The notes below the pieces were generated by a model. It was not told the origin of the DNA. It did no database searches and saw only the letters and a program-made list of their open reading frames with translations. From contig CAMJPC010000006.1 of NCBI GenBank assembly GCA_946407705.1, positions 1 through 43,752 on the forward strand: 43,752 nt of DNA, written 5' to 3'. Positions 24,313 to 33,220 of the stretch are shown here, one piece after another. This DNA is from an uncultured Clostridia bacterium (lineage in GTDB: Bacteria; Bacillota; Clostridia; Saccharofermentanales; Saccharofermentanaceae). Position numbers and translations under genes: made by a program. Within the stretch, counting starts at the first letter, position 1. Every line of letters begins with the position of its first letter.

Positions 24313-24340
24313 AAACCCGGCAGAAAAATCTCTGCCGGGT
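24309..24340 (-). terminator. Terminator of fba
   Basis: A perfect 10-bp stem, ACCCGGCAGA with TCTGCCGGGT, then TTTTGTT on the minus strand. Confidence 0.88.
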
Positions 24341-24368
24341 CTTAAATTCATTGGTTTTGTTCCAAAGA

Positions 24369-25337
24369 TCAGATCTTGTTGTCGGAACCGAGAACTTCCT
24401 TGATCTTGTGAGCAACGATAGCCTTAACGTTAGCACGGCCGTCACCAAGATACTGACGGGGATCGAAGTGATCAGGATGCTCAACGAAGTGCTTACGGAT
24501 GCCTGCTGTCATACCCAGACGGAGGTCAGAGTCGATGTTGATTTTGCAGACAGCGAGCTTAGCAGCCTTACGGAGCTGCTCTTCAGGAATGCCGATAGCA
24601 TCAGGCATCTTGCCGCCGAACTCGTTGATGATGGAAACGTACTCCTGAGGTACGGAAGAAGAACCGTGGAGAACGATAGGGAATCCGGGGATTCTCTTCA
24701 TGCACTCTTCGAGAACGTCGAATCTGAGCGGCGGAGGTACGAGGATGCCCTGCTCATTTCTTGTGCACTGAGCGGGTGTGAACTTGTAAGCGCCGTGAGA
24801 TGTACCGATAGCGATAGCGAGAGAGTCAACGCCTGTTCTGGAAACGAATTCCTCAACCTCTTCAGGTCTTGTGTAAGACTCGTTGCCAGCCTCAACCTTA
24901 ACGTCATCCTCGATACCAGCGAGTGTACCAAGCTCAGCCTCAACAACTACGCCGTGATCGTGAGCATAGTCTGCAACCTTCTTGGACTCTGCGATGTTCT
25001 CTTCGAAGCTGTGGCTTGAATAGTCGATCATGACAGATGTGAATCCGGAATCGATGCAGGACTTGCATGTCTCGAAATCTGCACCGTGGTCAAGGTGAAG
25101 AACCATAGGAACTTCAGGGTGAAGCTCAACAGCAGCCTTTACGAGGTGAACAAGATAGTCGTTGTTAGCATACTTTCTTGCGCCTGCAGAAGCCTGAAGA
25201 ATTACAGGTGACTTGAGTTCAGCAGCTGCTTCGGTGATGCCCTGAACGATTTCCATGTTGTTGACATTGAAAGCGCCGATTGCATAACCGCCATCATAAG
25301 CCTTTTTGAACATTTCGGTGGATGTTACTAATGCCAT
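24369..25337 (-). CDS. fba: Fructose-bisphosphate aldolase, class II
   Basis: 322 residues. It splits fructose-1,6-bisphosphate into two triose phosphates in glycolysis using zinc. Asp83 and zinc His84 sit in VLHLDHG; IGTSHGAYKF and VLHGSSSVP carry the other two zinc His; the GVVVEAELG segment holds a structural Glu. The length and order match the FbaA type. AAAGGAG precedes the ATG. It is a single-gene unit with its own promoter and terminator, as expected for a highly expressed gene. Confidence 0.96.
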   Translation of the reverse strand: MALVTSTEMFKKAYDGGYAIGAFNVNNMEIVQGITEAAAELKSPVILQASAGARKYANNDYLVHLVKAAVELHPEVPMVLHLDHGADFETCKSCIDSGFTSVMIDYSSHSFEENIAESKKVADYAHDHGVVVEAELGTLAGIEDDVKVEAGNESYTRPEEVEEFVSRTGVDSLAIAIGTSHGAYKFTPAQCTRNEQGILVPPPLRFDVLEECMKRIPGFPIVLHGSSSVPQEYVSIINEFGGKMPDAIGIPEEQLRKAAKLAVCKINIDSDLRLGMTAGIRKHFVEHPDHFDPRQYLGDGRANVKAIVAHKIKEVLGSDNKI

Positions 25338-25378
25338 AAGCGTTACGCTCCTTTAAATAATATTTGTAAAAGAGTTAG

Positions 25379-25440
25379 ACGGAGCTAACCTCCGTTCATC
25401 ATTACCGCTTTATAATACTTATTACCGTATGGCAAGTCAA
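25379..25440 (-). promoter_or_regulatory. Promoter and leader hairpin of fba
   Basis: TTGACT, 17 bases, TATTAT (25412-25440) on the minus strand. A 6-bp hairpin, ACGGAG/CTCCGT (25379-25395), falls near the 5' end of the transcript and may stabilise it. Confidence 0.65.
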
Positions 25441-25474
25441 CAATTATGGAGTCTAAATTTACCTTGTTTTAACA

Positions 25475-26041
25475 TTATATGTTTGTAGTCGAAGGCGTTA
25501 TGAATCCGTTATTATCGACGCTTAAAGCTCCCTTTCTGAAAGCATAGTCGACTGCCTGCTCGCAAAGCCTGTAACACTCGGTATTTGAAGCTGTTCTGGC
25601 AAATCCGAGAGCTTTGGCAGTCTCAGTGATCAGACTTTCCCTCGGGATTCCGTACTGCGACTCAGCAGTATCGATTGCCGCCCTTGCAGCCTCCTGAACA
25701 GCTATGTCACAAGCTTTCCTGGGCTTCTCACCTGTTTTGGGAATCCTGTAGAAAGGACAGATACCAATAGTAGCCTGCATATCCGCCCAAAGGAACTTGG
25801 TCCCATCGCCGGAATCATCCTGATTTAGTTTTTGAACGGTAACAGGAAGCTTGGAAGCCTTTATAAGATAGTTACATCTAGCCTTAAGCTTCGCTGTGGA
25901 CTTTGGTATTCCAAGCATTTCAAGAACCTCAGCAGTCACGTGTTCAAAGCTGACCGGAGCTTCAGCTTGTGCGATCCTGACGACAAGTTCAGTCAATGCC
26001 TTAGTTCTATACGGATCATCACAGAATTCCTCGGAAGTCAT
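25475..26041 (-). CDS. DUF3320-like C-terminal domain of the helicase, reached by a -1 shift
   Basis: 188 residues from the ATG at 26041, but probably not an independent gene: no ribosome binding site precedes that ATG. The sequence LTELVVRIAQAEAPVSFEHV then, towards the end, ETAKALGFARTAS and AVDYAFRKGAL follow the pattern of the DUF3320 domain, which in most DUF4011 helicases is the last domain of the same chain. Reading back in this frame, it stays open for 25 more codons to the A9 run at 26113-26121, where the helicase frame ends 12 bases later. A single -1 slip therefore makes one protein of about 1700 residues. As a separate ORF, its role would be that of a detached subunit. Confidence 0.7.
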   Translation of the reverse strand: MTSEEFCDDPYRTKALTELVVRIAQAEAPVSFEHVTAEVLEMLGIPKSTAKLKARCNYLIKASKLPVTVQKLNQDDSGDGTKFLWADMQATIGICPFYRIPKTGEKPRKACDIAVQEAARAAIDTAESQYGIPRESLITETAKALGFARTASNTECYRLCEQAVDYAFRKGALSVDNNGFITPSTTNI

Positions 26042-26093
26042 AGGCTTTAGCTTTACGCCGAGTTTTCTGTAGATTTGGGCGTTTGGAGTCAGT

Positions 26094-26121
26094 TCTGATC
26101 CTAAATCAGAGGTTTTTTTTT
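26094..26121 (-). promoter_or_regulatory. Nine-A slip site with downstream hairpin
   Basis: On the minus strand, nine A (26121-26113) are followed by CC and then the hairpin TCTGAT-TTAGG-ATCAGA (26110-26094), whose loop holds the helicase UAG stop (26103-26101). A purine-rich, Shine-Dalgarno-like GAGGAAGAAGG lies just upstream, as in known bacterial -1 frameshift sites. The 2-base distance to the hairpin is shorter than usual, which favours transcriptional slippage. Confidence 0.65.
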
Positions 26122-29100
26122 GCCTTCTTCCTCAACAGGAGCGGTTTCTTCCTCTACGATCGGACCTGTTCCGTCGATGATCGGTATTTCCGGTTCAGCA
26201 GGTTCTGCCGTTTCCTGAGGAACCTCTTCCGTTACCTCTTCATCATTTGCCTTTTTTTCGGCTTCATCGAGTTTTTCGATGCACTGGGCGATTACGGAAT
26301 CGGGATTCTCCCACCATTCGAGTGACCAGATCCTGATTACATTCCATCCGAATCCCTTCAAAACAGATATCTGGGATATCTCACGCGAAGTTGTCGTTCC
26401 CGCTTCTGCATAACTCTTACCGTCAAGCAGGATTCCGAGAGCATACTTACCCGGATCAGACGGTGAAATAACGCCGATATCAACCTTAAAGCCTGATTTT
26501 CCGATATTACGGTCAGTCTTATATCCGAGTTTGCCAAGCCTGTCACAGATGTCATCAGCGATTCCGGTAAACTTAAGGCTTCTGTCGATCAATGGTGAAG
26601 AAGATGCGGTATTAACGTTTTCACCGTCAGCCACGGCATCCCAGACTTCGCTTCCTGCGGCATACTGAAGGAATCTCTTAAGAGCCCTTACACCCTCCGA
26701 GGAATTCTCGCTTATCCTTATCTGGTCAGCAGTAATGGATGAGAACACCTTCATTTCCATACGTGAACGGGTTACGGCAACGTTTAATCGTCTCCAGCCT
26801 CCGTCACGGTTCAAAGGTCCGAAGTTCATTATGAGCCTTCCTGTCTCATCACATCCGTAGCCGACAGAGAACAGGATAACGTCTCTTTCATCTCCCTGAA
26901 CGTTCTCAAGGTTCTTGATGAATAACGGTTCTTCACCGCTGAACGCCCAGCTCTCAAGCTCGGGATCCGTCTTGCATTTCTCTTCAAGCATATCCTCGAT
27001 AAGAGTCTGCTGCTGGATATTGAACGTTACGACACCCACAGTCTGTCCTTTACGGGCAGGATCGTGGCAGCGCTGGGCGAGTTCGTTTATCACTGCTTCA
27101 GCTTCTGCCCTGTTAGTTCTTGAATTTCCGCTGTCGAAGGTACCCTGGATCATCTCAAGGTTGACCATGGATTTTCTGTCGTCAGCAGACGGGAACGTAT
27201 AAAGCTTTCCTTCATAGAACAGCTTATTAGAGAATGTGATAAGGCTCTCGTGCCTGCTTCTGTAGTGCCAGAGCAGGTGCAGTTCGGGCATGCCGATCGC
27301 AAGGCAGTCATCCAAAATGCTCTCAAGGTCTTCTATCTCATAGTTTTCATCATCGAAAACCATTTCCCTGAAGAACGTCGTAGGAGGCATCTGCTTGGGA
27401 TCGCCAACGATGACCGCATTCTTACCTCTTGCGATAACACCGACAGCCTTGCATGTGGGAAGCTGCGACGCCTCGTCGAAGACAACCACGTCAAACGGTG
27501 ACTCTTTATCAGGCGCAAGATACTGAGCACAGGACAATGGGCTCATGAGTACACAAGGACAGAGCTTGAGCATTATGGGGCCGATCTTTGAGAAAAGCGT
27601 TCTGATAGACACTCCCCTGCCTCCGCTCTTGATAGCATGCTGAAGTATGCCCAGTGCGGATTTTGCACTAACATCCTTACCAAGATCGGGAAGCGTTTTT
27701 GCGATCCTGAGATAGATCTCCTGACGGGTCAGTTTCTCAAAGTCATTACCGAGCGTATTAAGCCTTGCTATCTTCTCTTCGAAAACGGATGCACTGAAAT
27801 CCCTGAATGTTTCAGAGCTGTCGATTATCAGCGTGATAAGCGTCTTGGCATATTCTTTCCGGAATGCGGGAATGAGATTAGGTGCATCGATCCTGCCTTC
27901 CTCATATGCTTTAACAAGACCTGTTATCTTATAACCGAGACACTTGCCGGAAACACGGTTGAAAACGATCTTTGATCTTAACAGGTCCGCATTTCCTCCG
28001 AGTTCATCAACCATAGCCTTCTTGTCACTCAAGAGGCCGTTATCAGGTTCAAACACTCCATCTTCAAAACCGTATGTCTGCTTCAATACGTTATATGCAG
28101 CCTCAAGATTTCTGCCCGCCGAGGCAAGAGCCGAAGCAGAAGCACAGGCACCCTGATTGGATGCGAGTATGCATCTGGCATTACCTGATATATCGTAGGA
28201 ATCTGCCTCATTCATGAGAGCAAGGCTTCTTGCATTAAGAGCGGATACGGTATTGATATCGAAACAAGGCAAAGGTGTCTGAGGATTATAGAGACCGCCA
28301 AGATATACGGCATCCTGTGCAAGACCCTGTCTCAGCGCTGCTTCCGTCCTCTGAACGTTAACAAGAGCATCAAGAACCGCACCAAGATTATCTTTTCCGG
28401 TTCCTGACTTATCGAATACCTTAACCTGCTTATAAACGCCATTGATGCCGATCGATCTACCGAGTGATCCCTTGGCATTGGCCGCATTGTACTCAGCCTG
28501 GAGCCTTAAGCCGTCACAGGCAAAGAATCCGTCAGCCCATGTGACTGACAGAGCGTTCTTCTGCTGGATATATGAAGAAGCGGCTGCGCACAGAGCATCA
28601 AGCCTTACTGAAAGTGACCTGAAGTCACGGCATCCGAGCCATGAGGCCGGAAGTCCGACCGTTGACAACTCATAGATCGCGCTTGCAAGTCTCAGGTAAG
28701 TCTTTTTCTTGAGGTTGCTGTCATCAGCACCAATGATCGAGCACTGAGCCTGATCAGTCCACTGCTTAAAGTTATTCAGTGTGGCGTCAAACTGGGAATA
28801 TGCGTTATAGAAAGCCTCACAGGATCTTCCGAGATTCTGCTTAGCCTCCTGTGAGAATTCGGTCGCCTTGACAAAAGACAGTTTTCCGCCGAGATCACCT
28901 GAAGCCGCAACGAGTTCGCCGAGATTACTCTCTATCTCCTTAACGCGTGCCTCAGAAGCCTCGTTAACGAATCCGGGATCAAAAGGAGCGATGTCAGGAG
29001 CAAACTCATTGGCAGCGAACATATTGATAAGCTCGAAAAGGGACATTCCGCATCCGCGCTTAACATGGAGTTCCTTGGCATACTTATCGAGTTCTGCCCT

Positions 29101-30561
29101 TCTGGCTGATATCTCATTAAGTTCCTTATCGAAATCTTCGCTGTTAGGAAGCTTGGCTCTTACTTCGCTCGCTTCCTTAAGCTGATTGAGGACATGACTC
29201 TTTCTTACCTTGTTGGAATGAAGTTCGAGGCAGAAAGGAGCAATGCCTATCTTTTCGAGTCGTGAATAAACGACATCGAGAGCAGCCTTCTTCTCTGCTG
29301 CGAAAAGAACCGTTTTGCCGTTAGCAAGACAGTTGGCAATGATGGACGTGATCGTCTGGGACTTACCTGTTCCCGGAGGGCCGTGAAGTACAAAGCTCTC
29401 TCCTTCATATTTGTCAGTGGGAGTTGCAGCCGCAATCGCCTTAAGCTGGGAACTGTCCGCAGTGATCGGGAGCAGGACTTCACTTTCATTAACATCCTTC
29501 ATTGTAGAAAGATTCTTTGCATCCCAAATCAGAACGCCATCGATAAGGCTTTTTACGACCTTGTTCTTTGCGATCATTTCGCGGTGGCTGTGCATGTCAT
29601 TCCACATGACAAACTGCGAGAACGAGAAATTACCGAGAACGCAAGACTCGATTACGGACCAGCCCTTCAATCCTTCAATATGCGCTTTTACAAGATCAAG
29701 GATCTTGGTTACATCAATACCGTGTTCATCCGTAGGAAGATCGCCAAGAAGTTCAGATACGTCAACCTCGAAATCCTGTCTGAGTTTCTCAAGAATGGTG
29801 ATGTTGATAAGCGAATCTTCTTCACGCTTACGCATTGCATATCCGAGAAGGATCGATTTACGTATGAGTTCAACAGGGATAAGTATTATCGGTGCATAGT
29901 AAGCATCGGTCTTTTCTTTCTCAAACCACTTAATAAATCCGACAGCAAGATAAAGCGTACTTGCGCCGTTTTCTTCAATTGAAGTCTTGGCTCCTCTGTA
30001 CAGGTCTTTGATCTTATCACCAAGATCCGAAGAAGTAAGTGACGAGCAAAGCTTACCCTTGCCCATCTCAGTAGTAATGTACTCCTTAAACTCATCAACC
30101 TTTGCAATGTCTTCAATGGAATAGTCACGTGCAGGGATTCCGGAAACCTCAGCCTTCTTCTCAGGCACTTTATCGGCTGTTTCAGCCGGTTGAGGTTCAG
30201 GGAGAGCAGCCGGTTCTGCAGCCTGTACCGCAGGAAGTGCGGCAGATTCGGCAACTGCATTATCAGCTTTAAGCTCAGCTTTTTCAGAAGCCTTTGTATC
30301 GTCAGCGGATTCTGTGGCCTCGGCATCAGTCTTGGCCTCTTCCTTCTCAGCCTTCTTATCGGGACTCTTACGGGCGATAATGCGGAATTCCTTGTTGTCA
30401 GCAAGATTATCCTCAAGATCACTCAGCGCAGGAACAAACAAAGGAATGCAGGTTCCCTTGAACTTTAAGTTAAGAAGACTGTTACGGGTACTAAGATCAA
30501 GGAGTTTTCGCTCCCAAAGATCGAATTTTACAGAAGTTCTGTCATTAGTATTCTCAGCCAT
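26101..30561 (-). CDS. DUF4011-helicase-nuclease (Hhe-like) protein
   Basis: 1486 residues from the ATG at 30561 (GGAGG 8 bases upstream; the TTG at 30567 is too close to it). The N-terminal DUF4011 mark is LWERKLLDLSTRNSLLNL (15-32), followed by an Ala/Glu/Pro-rich insert (about 65-140). The superfamily 1 helicase core has Walker A HGPPGTGKS (393-401), Walker B VVFDEASQ, VIVGDPKQMPP, NVQGDERD and RRLNVAVTRSR. Near the end is a Vsr/MTES_1575-type nuclease domain (SGFKVDIGV, then LGILLDGKSY, and VIRIWSLEWW). This order matches the DUF4011-helicase-Vsr anti-phage genes called Hhe. The frame ends at UAG just after a run of nine A; a -1 slip would add the DUF3320-like domain. It has its own promoter. 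Confidence 0.88.
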   Translation of the reverse strand: MAENTNDRTSVKFDLWERKLLDLSTRNSLLNLKFKGTCIPLFVPALSDLEDNLADNKEFRIIARKSPDKKAEKEEAKTDAEATESADDTKASEKAELKADNAVAESAALPAVQAAEPAALPEPQPAETADKVPEKKAEVSGIPARDYSIEDIAKVDEFKEYITTEMGKGKLCSSLTSSDLGDKIKDLYRGAKTSIEENGASTLYLAVGFIKWFEKEKTDAYYAPIILIPVELIRKSILLGYAMRKREEDSLINITILEKLRQDFEVDVSELLGDLPTDEHGIDVTKILDLVKAHIEGLKGWSVIESCVLGNFSFSQFVMWNDMHSHREMIAKNKVVKSLIDGVLIWDAKNLSTMKDVNESEVLLPITADSSQLKAIAAATPTDKYEGESFVLHGPPGTGKSQTITSIIANCLANGKTVLFAAEKKAALDVVYSRLEKIGIAPFCLELHSNKVRKSHVLNQLKEASEVRAKLPNSEDFDKELNEISARRAELDKYAKELHVKRGCGMSLFELINMFAANEFAPDIAPFDPGFVNEASEARVKEIESNLGELVAASGDLGGKLSFVKATEFSQEAKQNLGRSCEAFYNAYSQFDATLNNFKQWTDQAQCSIIGADDSNLKKKTYLRLASAIYELSTVGLPASWLGCRDFRSLSVRLDALCAAASSYIQQKNALSVTWADGFFACDGLRLQAEYNAANAKGSLGRSIGINGVYKQVKVFDKSGTGKDNLGAVLDALVNVQRTEAALRQGLAQDAVYLGGLYNPQTPLPCFDINTVSALNARSLALMNEADSYDISGNARCILASNQGACASASALASAGRNLEAAYNVLKQTYGFEDGVFEPDNGLLSDKKAMVDELGGNADLLRSKIVFNRVSGKCLGYKITGLVKAYEEGRIDAPNLIPAFRKEYAKTLITLIIDSSETFRDFSASVFEEKIARLNTLGNDFEKLTRQEIYLRIAKTLPDLGKDVSAKSALGILQHAIKSGGRGVSIRTLFSKIGPIMLKLCPCVLMSPLSCAQYLAPDKESPFDVVVFDEASQLPTCKAVGVIARGKNAVIVGDPKQMPPTTFFREMVFDDENYEIEDLESILDDCLAIGMPELHLLWHYRSRHESLITFSNKLFYEGKLYTFPSADDRKSMVNLEMIQGTFDSGNSRTNRAEAEAVINELAQRCHDPARKGQTVGVVTFNIQQQTLIEDMLEEKCKTDPELESWAFSGEEPLFIKNLENVQGDERDVILFSVGYGCDETGRLIMNFGPLNRDGGWRRLNVAVTRSRMEMKVFSSITADQIRISENSSEGVRALKRFLQYAAGSEVWDAVADGENVNTASSSPLIDRSLKFTGIADDICDRLGKLGYKTDRNIGKSGFKVDIGVISPSDPGKYALGILLDGKSYAEAGTTTSREISQISVLKGFGWNVIRIWSLEWWENPDSVIAQCIEKLDEAEKKANDEEVTEEVPQETAEPAEPEIPIIDGTGPIVEEETAPVEEEGKKKPLI

Positions 30562-30586
30562 GGCCAAATCCTCCGATACAAGAAGA

Positions 30587-30592
30587 ATTATA
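30587..30592 (-). promoter_or_regulatory. -10 of the helicase gene
   Basis: TATAAT on the minus strand, with a predicted leader of about 19 bases holding GGAGG. No good -35; read-through from the peptidase gene is also possible. Confidence 0.45.
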
Positions 30593-30613
30593 TACTAAAA
30601 ACGCACTTATTTT

Positions 30614-31192
30614 TTATCTTTTTGTACCTTTTCCATTTAGAATCTTTCTTCTGGTCTTATAGTCGGGAAGCACCGCGGCAACGGTGTTCCAGAATGCCTC
30701 AGAATGGTTAGGAACGAGGAAATGCGAAAGTTCATGTACTACGACATACTCAACCAGTTCCCTGTCCTTATCCACAAGCCTGGTACTGAATTTCAGAATG
30801 CCTCTTCTGTCCATGCATTCACCCCAAAAAGATCTGTAATTACCGATTACGATCTTTACCGGCCTTGATACGCCCCTGGCAGCGAAAAACGGCATATGGA
30901 GATCTATCAGTTCGACTATAAGGGTCTTAAACCTTTCAACGGATTCCTTGTCGGCATTCTTCCAATTATCCTCGTCTTCTCTTCTTTTGGCCACCTCATC
31001 GATGGCTTTTATGAAAAAAGAGGCTTTGGAAATAATGAATCTTTCAGCCTCGGCATAACTGACCCAATACGGCATAGACGCATAAAGAGAACCGTCTCTT
31101 CTTACGCGCACATTGATATTCTTAACACGCTTGCGTTCGAATTCGACAATTACGGCTCTGCCGCCGACGTCAATTATCCTGGTAGTACTCAC
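30614..31192 (-). CDS. YgjP-type metallopeptidase (DUF45)
   Basis: 192 residues. A zinc metallopeptidase-like protein with the family blocks YRSFWGECMDRRGILKFS (119-136) and VEYVVVHELSHFLVPNHSEAFW in part: HELSH (153-157) with the third zinc His at 163. The substrate is unknown for the family. The start is GTG at 31192, with GAGG about 10 bases upstream, 12 bases after the acyl-CoA ligase gene, so the two are co-transcribed. It lies just before the Hhe-like helicase; YgjP proteins often sit next to restriction and defence genes, but here no further defence gene is present. Confidence 0.88.
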   Translation of the reverse strand: MSTTRIIDVGGRAVIVEFERKRVKNINVRVRRDGSLYASMPYWVSYAEAERFIISKASFFIKAIDEVAKRREDEDNWKNADKESVERFKTLIVELIDLHMPFFAARGVSRPVKIVIGNYRSFWGECMDRRGILKFSTRLVDKDRELVEYVVVHELSHFLVPNHSEAFWNTVAAVLPDYKTRRKILNGKGTKR

Positions 31193-31204
31193 GGAGAAAA
31201 GGCC

Positions 31205-33067
31205 TCACGCCTTGATCATCTTGTCGAAGTTCTTTCCATTCATCTCATACATCGTACGGCCACACTCGGCAAGACGGTTCTCAATGTGCTCCTGTTCCTT
31301 AGGACGCTTGATCTTGAGGGTCGTCGTCTTGATCATGTCTTCTTCGGAGAAGACGTAATTGCGTACGATCTTATATTGAGGCATCGTGTGGTTAGCCTCA
31401 TGCATCTTATCGTTAAGATATGTCTCAACCTGTGAATCGTCAGGCTCGGTCTTGAGACCCAACTCAGCACCTATGGTCTTACGGTCTATCAGAAGCTTCG
31501 CGCAGATGTCGATGGCATCACGGTCATTTCTGTTACCCCAGACAAACGCCTCGGATACGCCCTTGATCTCCGTAATAACTGCCTCGATCTCCTCGGGGAA
31601 AGCCTTCTTACCGTTAGTAAGAACGATCATAGACTTAACACGGCCGGTAATATGAATGGAACCGGTCTTGTCGATGTAACCCATGTCACCCGTATGGAAC
31701 CAGCCGTCAGAATCAATAGCCTCAGCCGTAGCCTCCTCATTTTCGTAGTAACCGAGCATGACGCAGTCGGACTTTGTAAGGATCTCACCTACAGCCTTAG
31801 GACCTTTTCCTTCAGCATCAATGGTAACCGTAATGCCGGGCAGCGGACGGCCGACTGAGCCGTGGACGTCGCAGGCTTCATTGTTAACCGAAATAACGGG
31901 TGAAGTCTCTGTAAGACCGTAACCCATATAGAACTGGAGACCAAAGTCAGTGAATGCGTCGATGTACTTCTTGTCGATTCCTGCGCCGCCGATGACGATC
32001 ATGCGGAAATTACCGCCGAGCTTGTCCAAGATGTCGCGGAAAAGATTACGTCTTACATCAATTCCGATATGTCTGAGGAACCTTGTTACAGGTCTTGCGA
32101 TAGAGACCATCTTTTCCTTGCCGGAAGATTTGATACCGTCTTCGATCTTCTCGTAGATATTCTCGAAAAGGAGCGGAACCGAGATGCAGACATTCGGTTT
32201 CCATTCCTCCATGTTCTTGACAATGTATCTCAATCCATCACACATGCAGATGCAAGCACCGCATGAAAGGATGAAGAAGTCGCAGGTGTTCTCAAAGGTA
32301 TGATGCAAAGGAAGGATCGAGAAAGCCCTGTCTCCGCGTCTTACATCAAGAGTCTGCGCAATCGCATATACGTTGGAGCAGATATTGTCATGAGAAAGCA
32401 GAACGCCTTTACTCATCGAAGTCGTACCCGAAGTGAAAAGGATGATCTTTGCCGCCTTCGCATCGATCTCGGTATCCTCGAACTTCGTATCTCCGGCTTC
32501 ACGGAGCTTCATGCCTTCTTTTATCCAATCATAAATATCAACGAACCTGTCATCTCCCTCAGGCCAGGTATCTTCAGGCTTCTTTCCGGACAAACCGTCC
32601 TTATAGAAGATAACAAATCTCTTAAGCGGGATATCGAGCTCGCCTGATTTGATCTTCTCGGCAATGGAAAGCATCATCTTGTGATGCCTGTGCTGGTAGA
32701 AGATAACCTTGCTCTTGGATCTTATGAGAAGCTGGATGAGCTCTTCCTCAGGCAAAGCCCTGTCAAGCGGCACTCCGACAGCTCCGGAAGATAAAATGGC
32801 GTTATAGGAGACGAACCACTCATACGCGTTCTCTCCTACAACTGCAAGCCTGTCGCCTGCAAATTCACTGTTTAAAAGGAATGTGGCAAGACCGGTAATG
32901 TCATTGCCGTACTCAAAAAACGTCCTATGAACTTCGGAAAGCTTAGGTGATCTTCTGAAGATGAATGCATCAAGTTCGGGAAATCTGGCGCAGGTCTTTA
33001 CGACAAGATCCCTTATATCGGTAAATTTATCCGCAGTATATATAGCTGTGCCCTTTACGGGGTTCAT
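31205..33067 (-). CDS. Long-chain acyl-CoA synthetase (AMP-binding enzyme)
   Basis: 620 residues from the ATG at 33067 (GGAGG 6 bases upstream; the TTG at 33091 is rejected). It activates fatty acids with ATP to acyl-AMP and then acyl-CoA. Motifs: FTSGTTSMSKGVLLSH (P-loop-like A3), GYGLTETSPVIS (A5), GWFHTGDMGYID (A7) and GRVKSMIVLTNGKKAFPEEIE (A8 with hinge and catalytic Lys). It best fits the FAA1/bubblegum-like group. It faces the divergent plsC, so acyl activation and lysophosphatidate acylation may be linked, for example in recycling of membrane acyl chains. Confidence 0.9.
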   Translation of the reverse strand: MNPVKGTAIYTADKFTDIRDLVVKTCARFPELDAFIFRRSPKLSEVHRTFFEYGNDITGLATFLLNSEFAGDRLAVVGENAYEWFVSYNAILSSGAVGVPLDRALPEEELIQLLIRSKSKVIFYQHRHHKMMLSIAEKIKSGELDIPLKRFVIFYKDGLSGKKPEDTWPEGDDRFVDIYDWIKEGMKLREAGDTKFEDTEIDAKAAKIILFTSGTTSMSKGVLLSHDNICSNVYAIAQTLDVRRGDRAFSILPLHHTFENTCDFFILSCGACICMCDGLRYIVKNMEEWKPNVCISVPLLFENIYEKIEDGIKSSGKEKMVSIARPVTRFLRHIGIDVRRNLFRDILDKLGGNFRMIVIGGAGIDKKYIDAFTDFGLQFYMGYGLTETSPVISVNNEACDVHGSVGRPLPGITVTIDAEGKGPKAVGEILTKSDCVMLGYYENEEATAEAIDSDGWFHTGDMGYIDKTGSIHITGRVKSMIVLTNGKKAFPEEIEAVITEIKGVSEAFVWGNRNDRDAIDICAKLLIDRKTIGAELGLKTEPDDSQVETYLNDKMHEANHTMPQYKIVRNYVFSEEDMIKTTTLKIKRPKEQEHIENRLAECGRTMYEMNGKNFDKMIKA

Positions 33068-33106
33068 ATTCTTCCTCCGGTCCTCAAGCAATCTGAAGCA
33101 ATAGAA

Positions 33107-33115
33107 AATATAACA
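33107..33115 (-). promoter_or_regulatory. Extended -10 of the acyl-CoA ligase gene
   Basis: TGTTATATT on the minus strand, about 40 bases before the ATG. TTGTAA lies 18 bases upstream. Confidence 0.5.
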
Positions 33116-33160
33116 TACTTATCCGAAATTTTACAACAAATCGCTGTTTATAATATTTTA

Positions 33161-33190
33161 TTGGAAAAAACTGCTTTCTAGAGGTATATT
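33161..33190 (+). promoter_or_regulatory. Promoter of plsC
   Basis: TTGGAA, 18 bases, TATATT, giving a leader of about 25 bases. A second TATAAT at 33149-33154 is possible. Confidence 0.45.
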
Positions 33191-33220
33191 TATTTACATC
33201 AAAACGCCAAAGAGGGGTTA

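Noticed and set aside
29383..29982. A 199-residue plus-strand frame inside the helicase gene
   Set aside because: It is antisense to a conserved domain and has no start signal or recognisable family.
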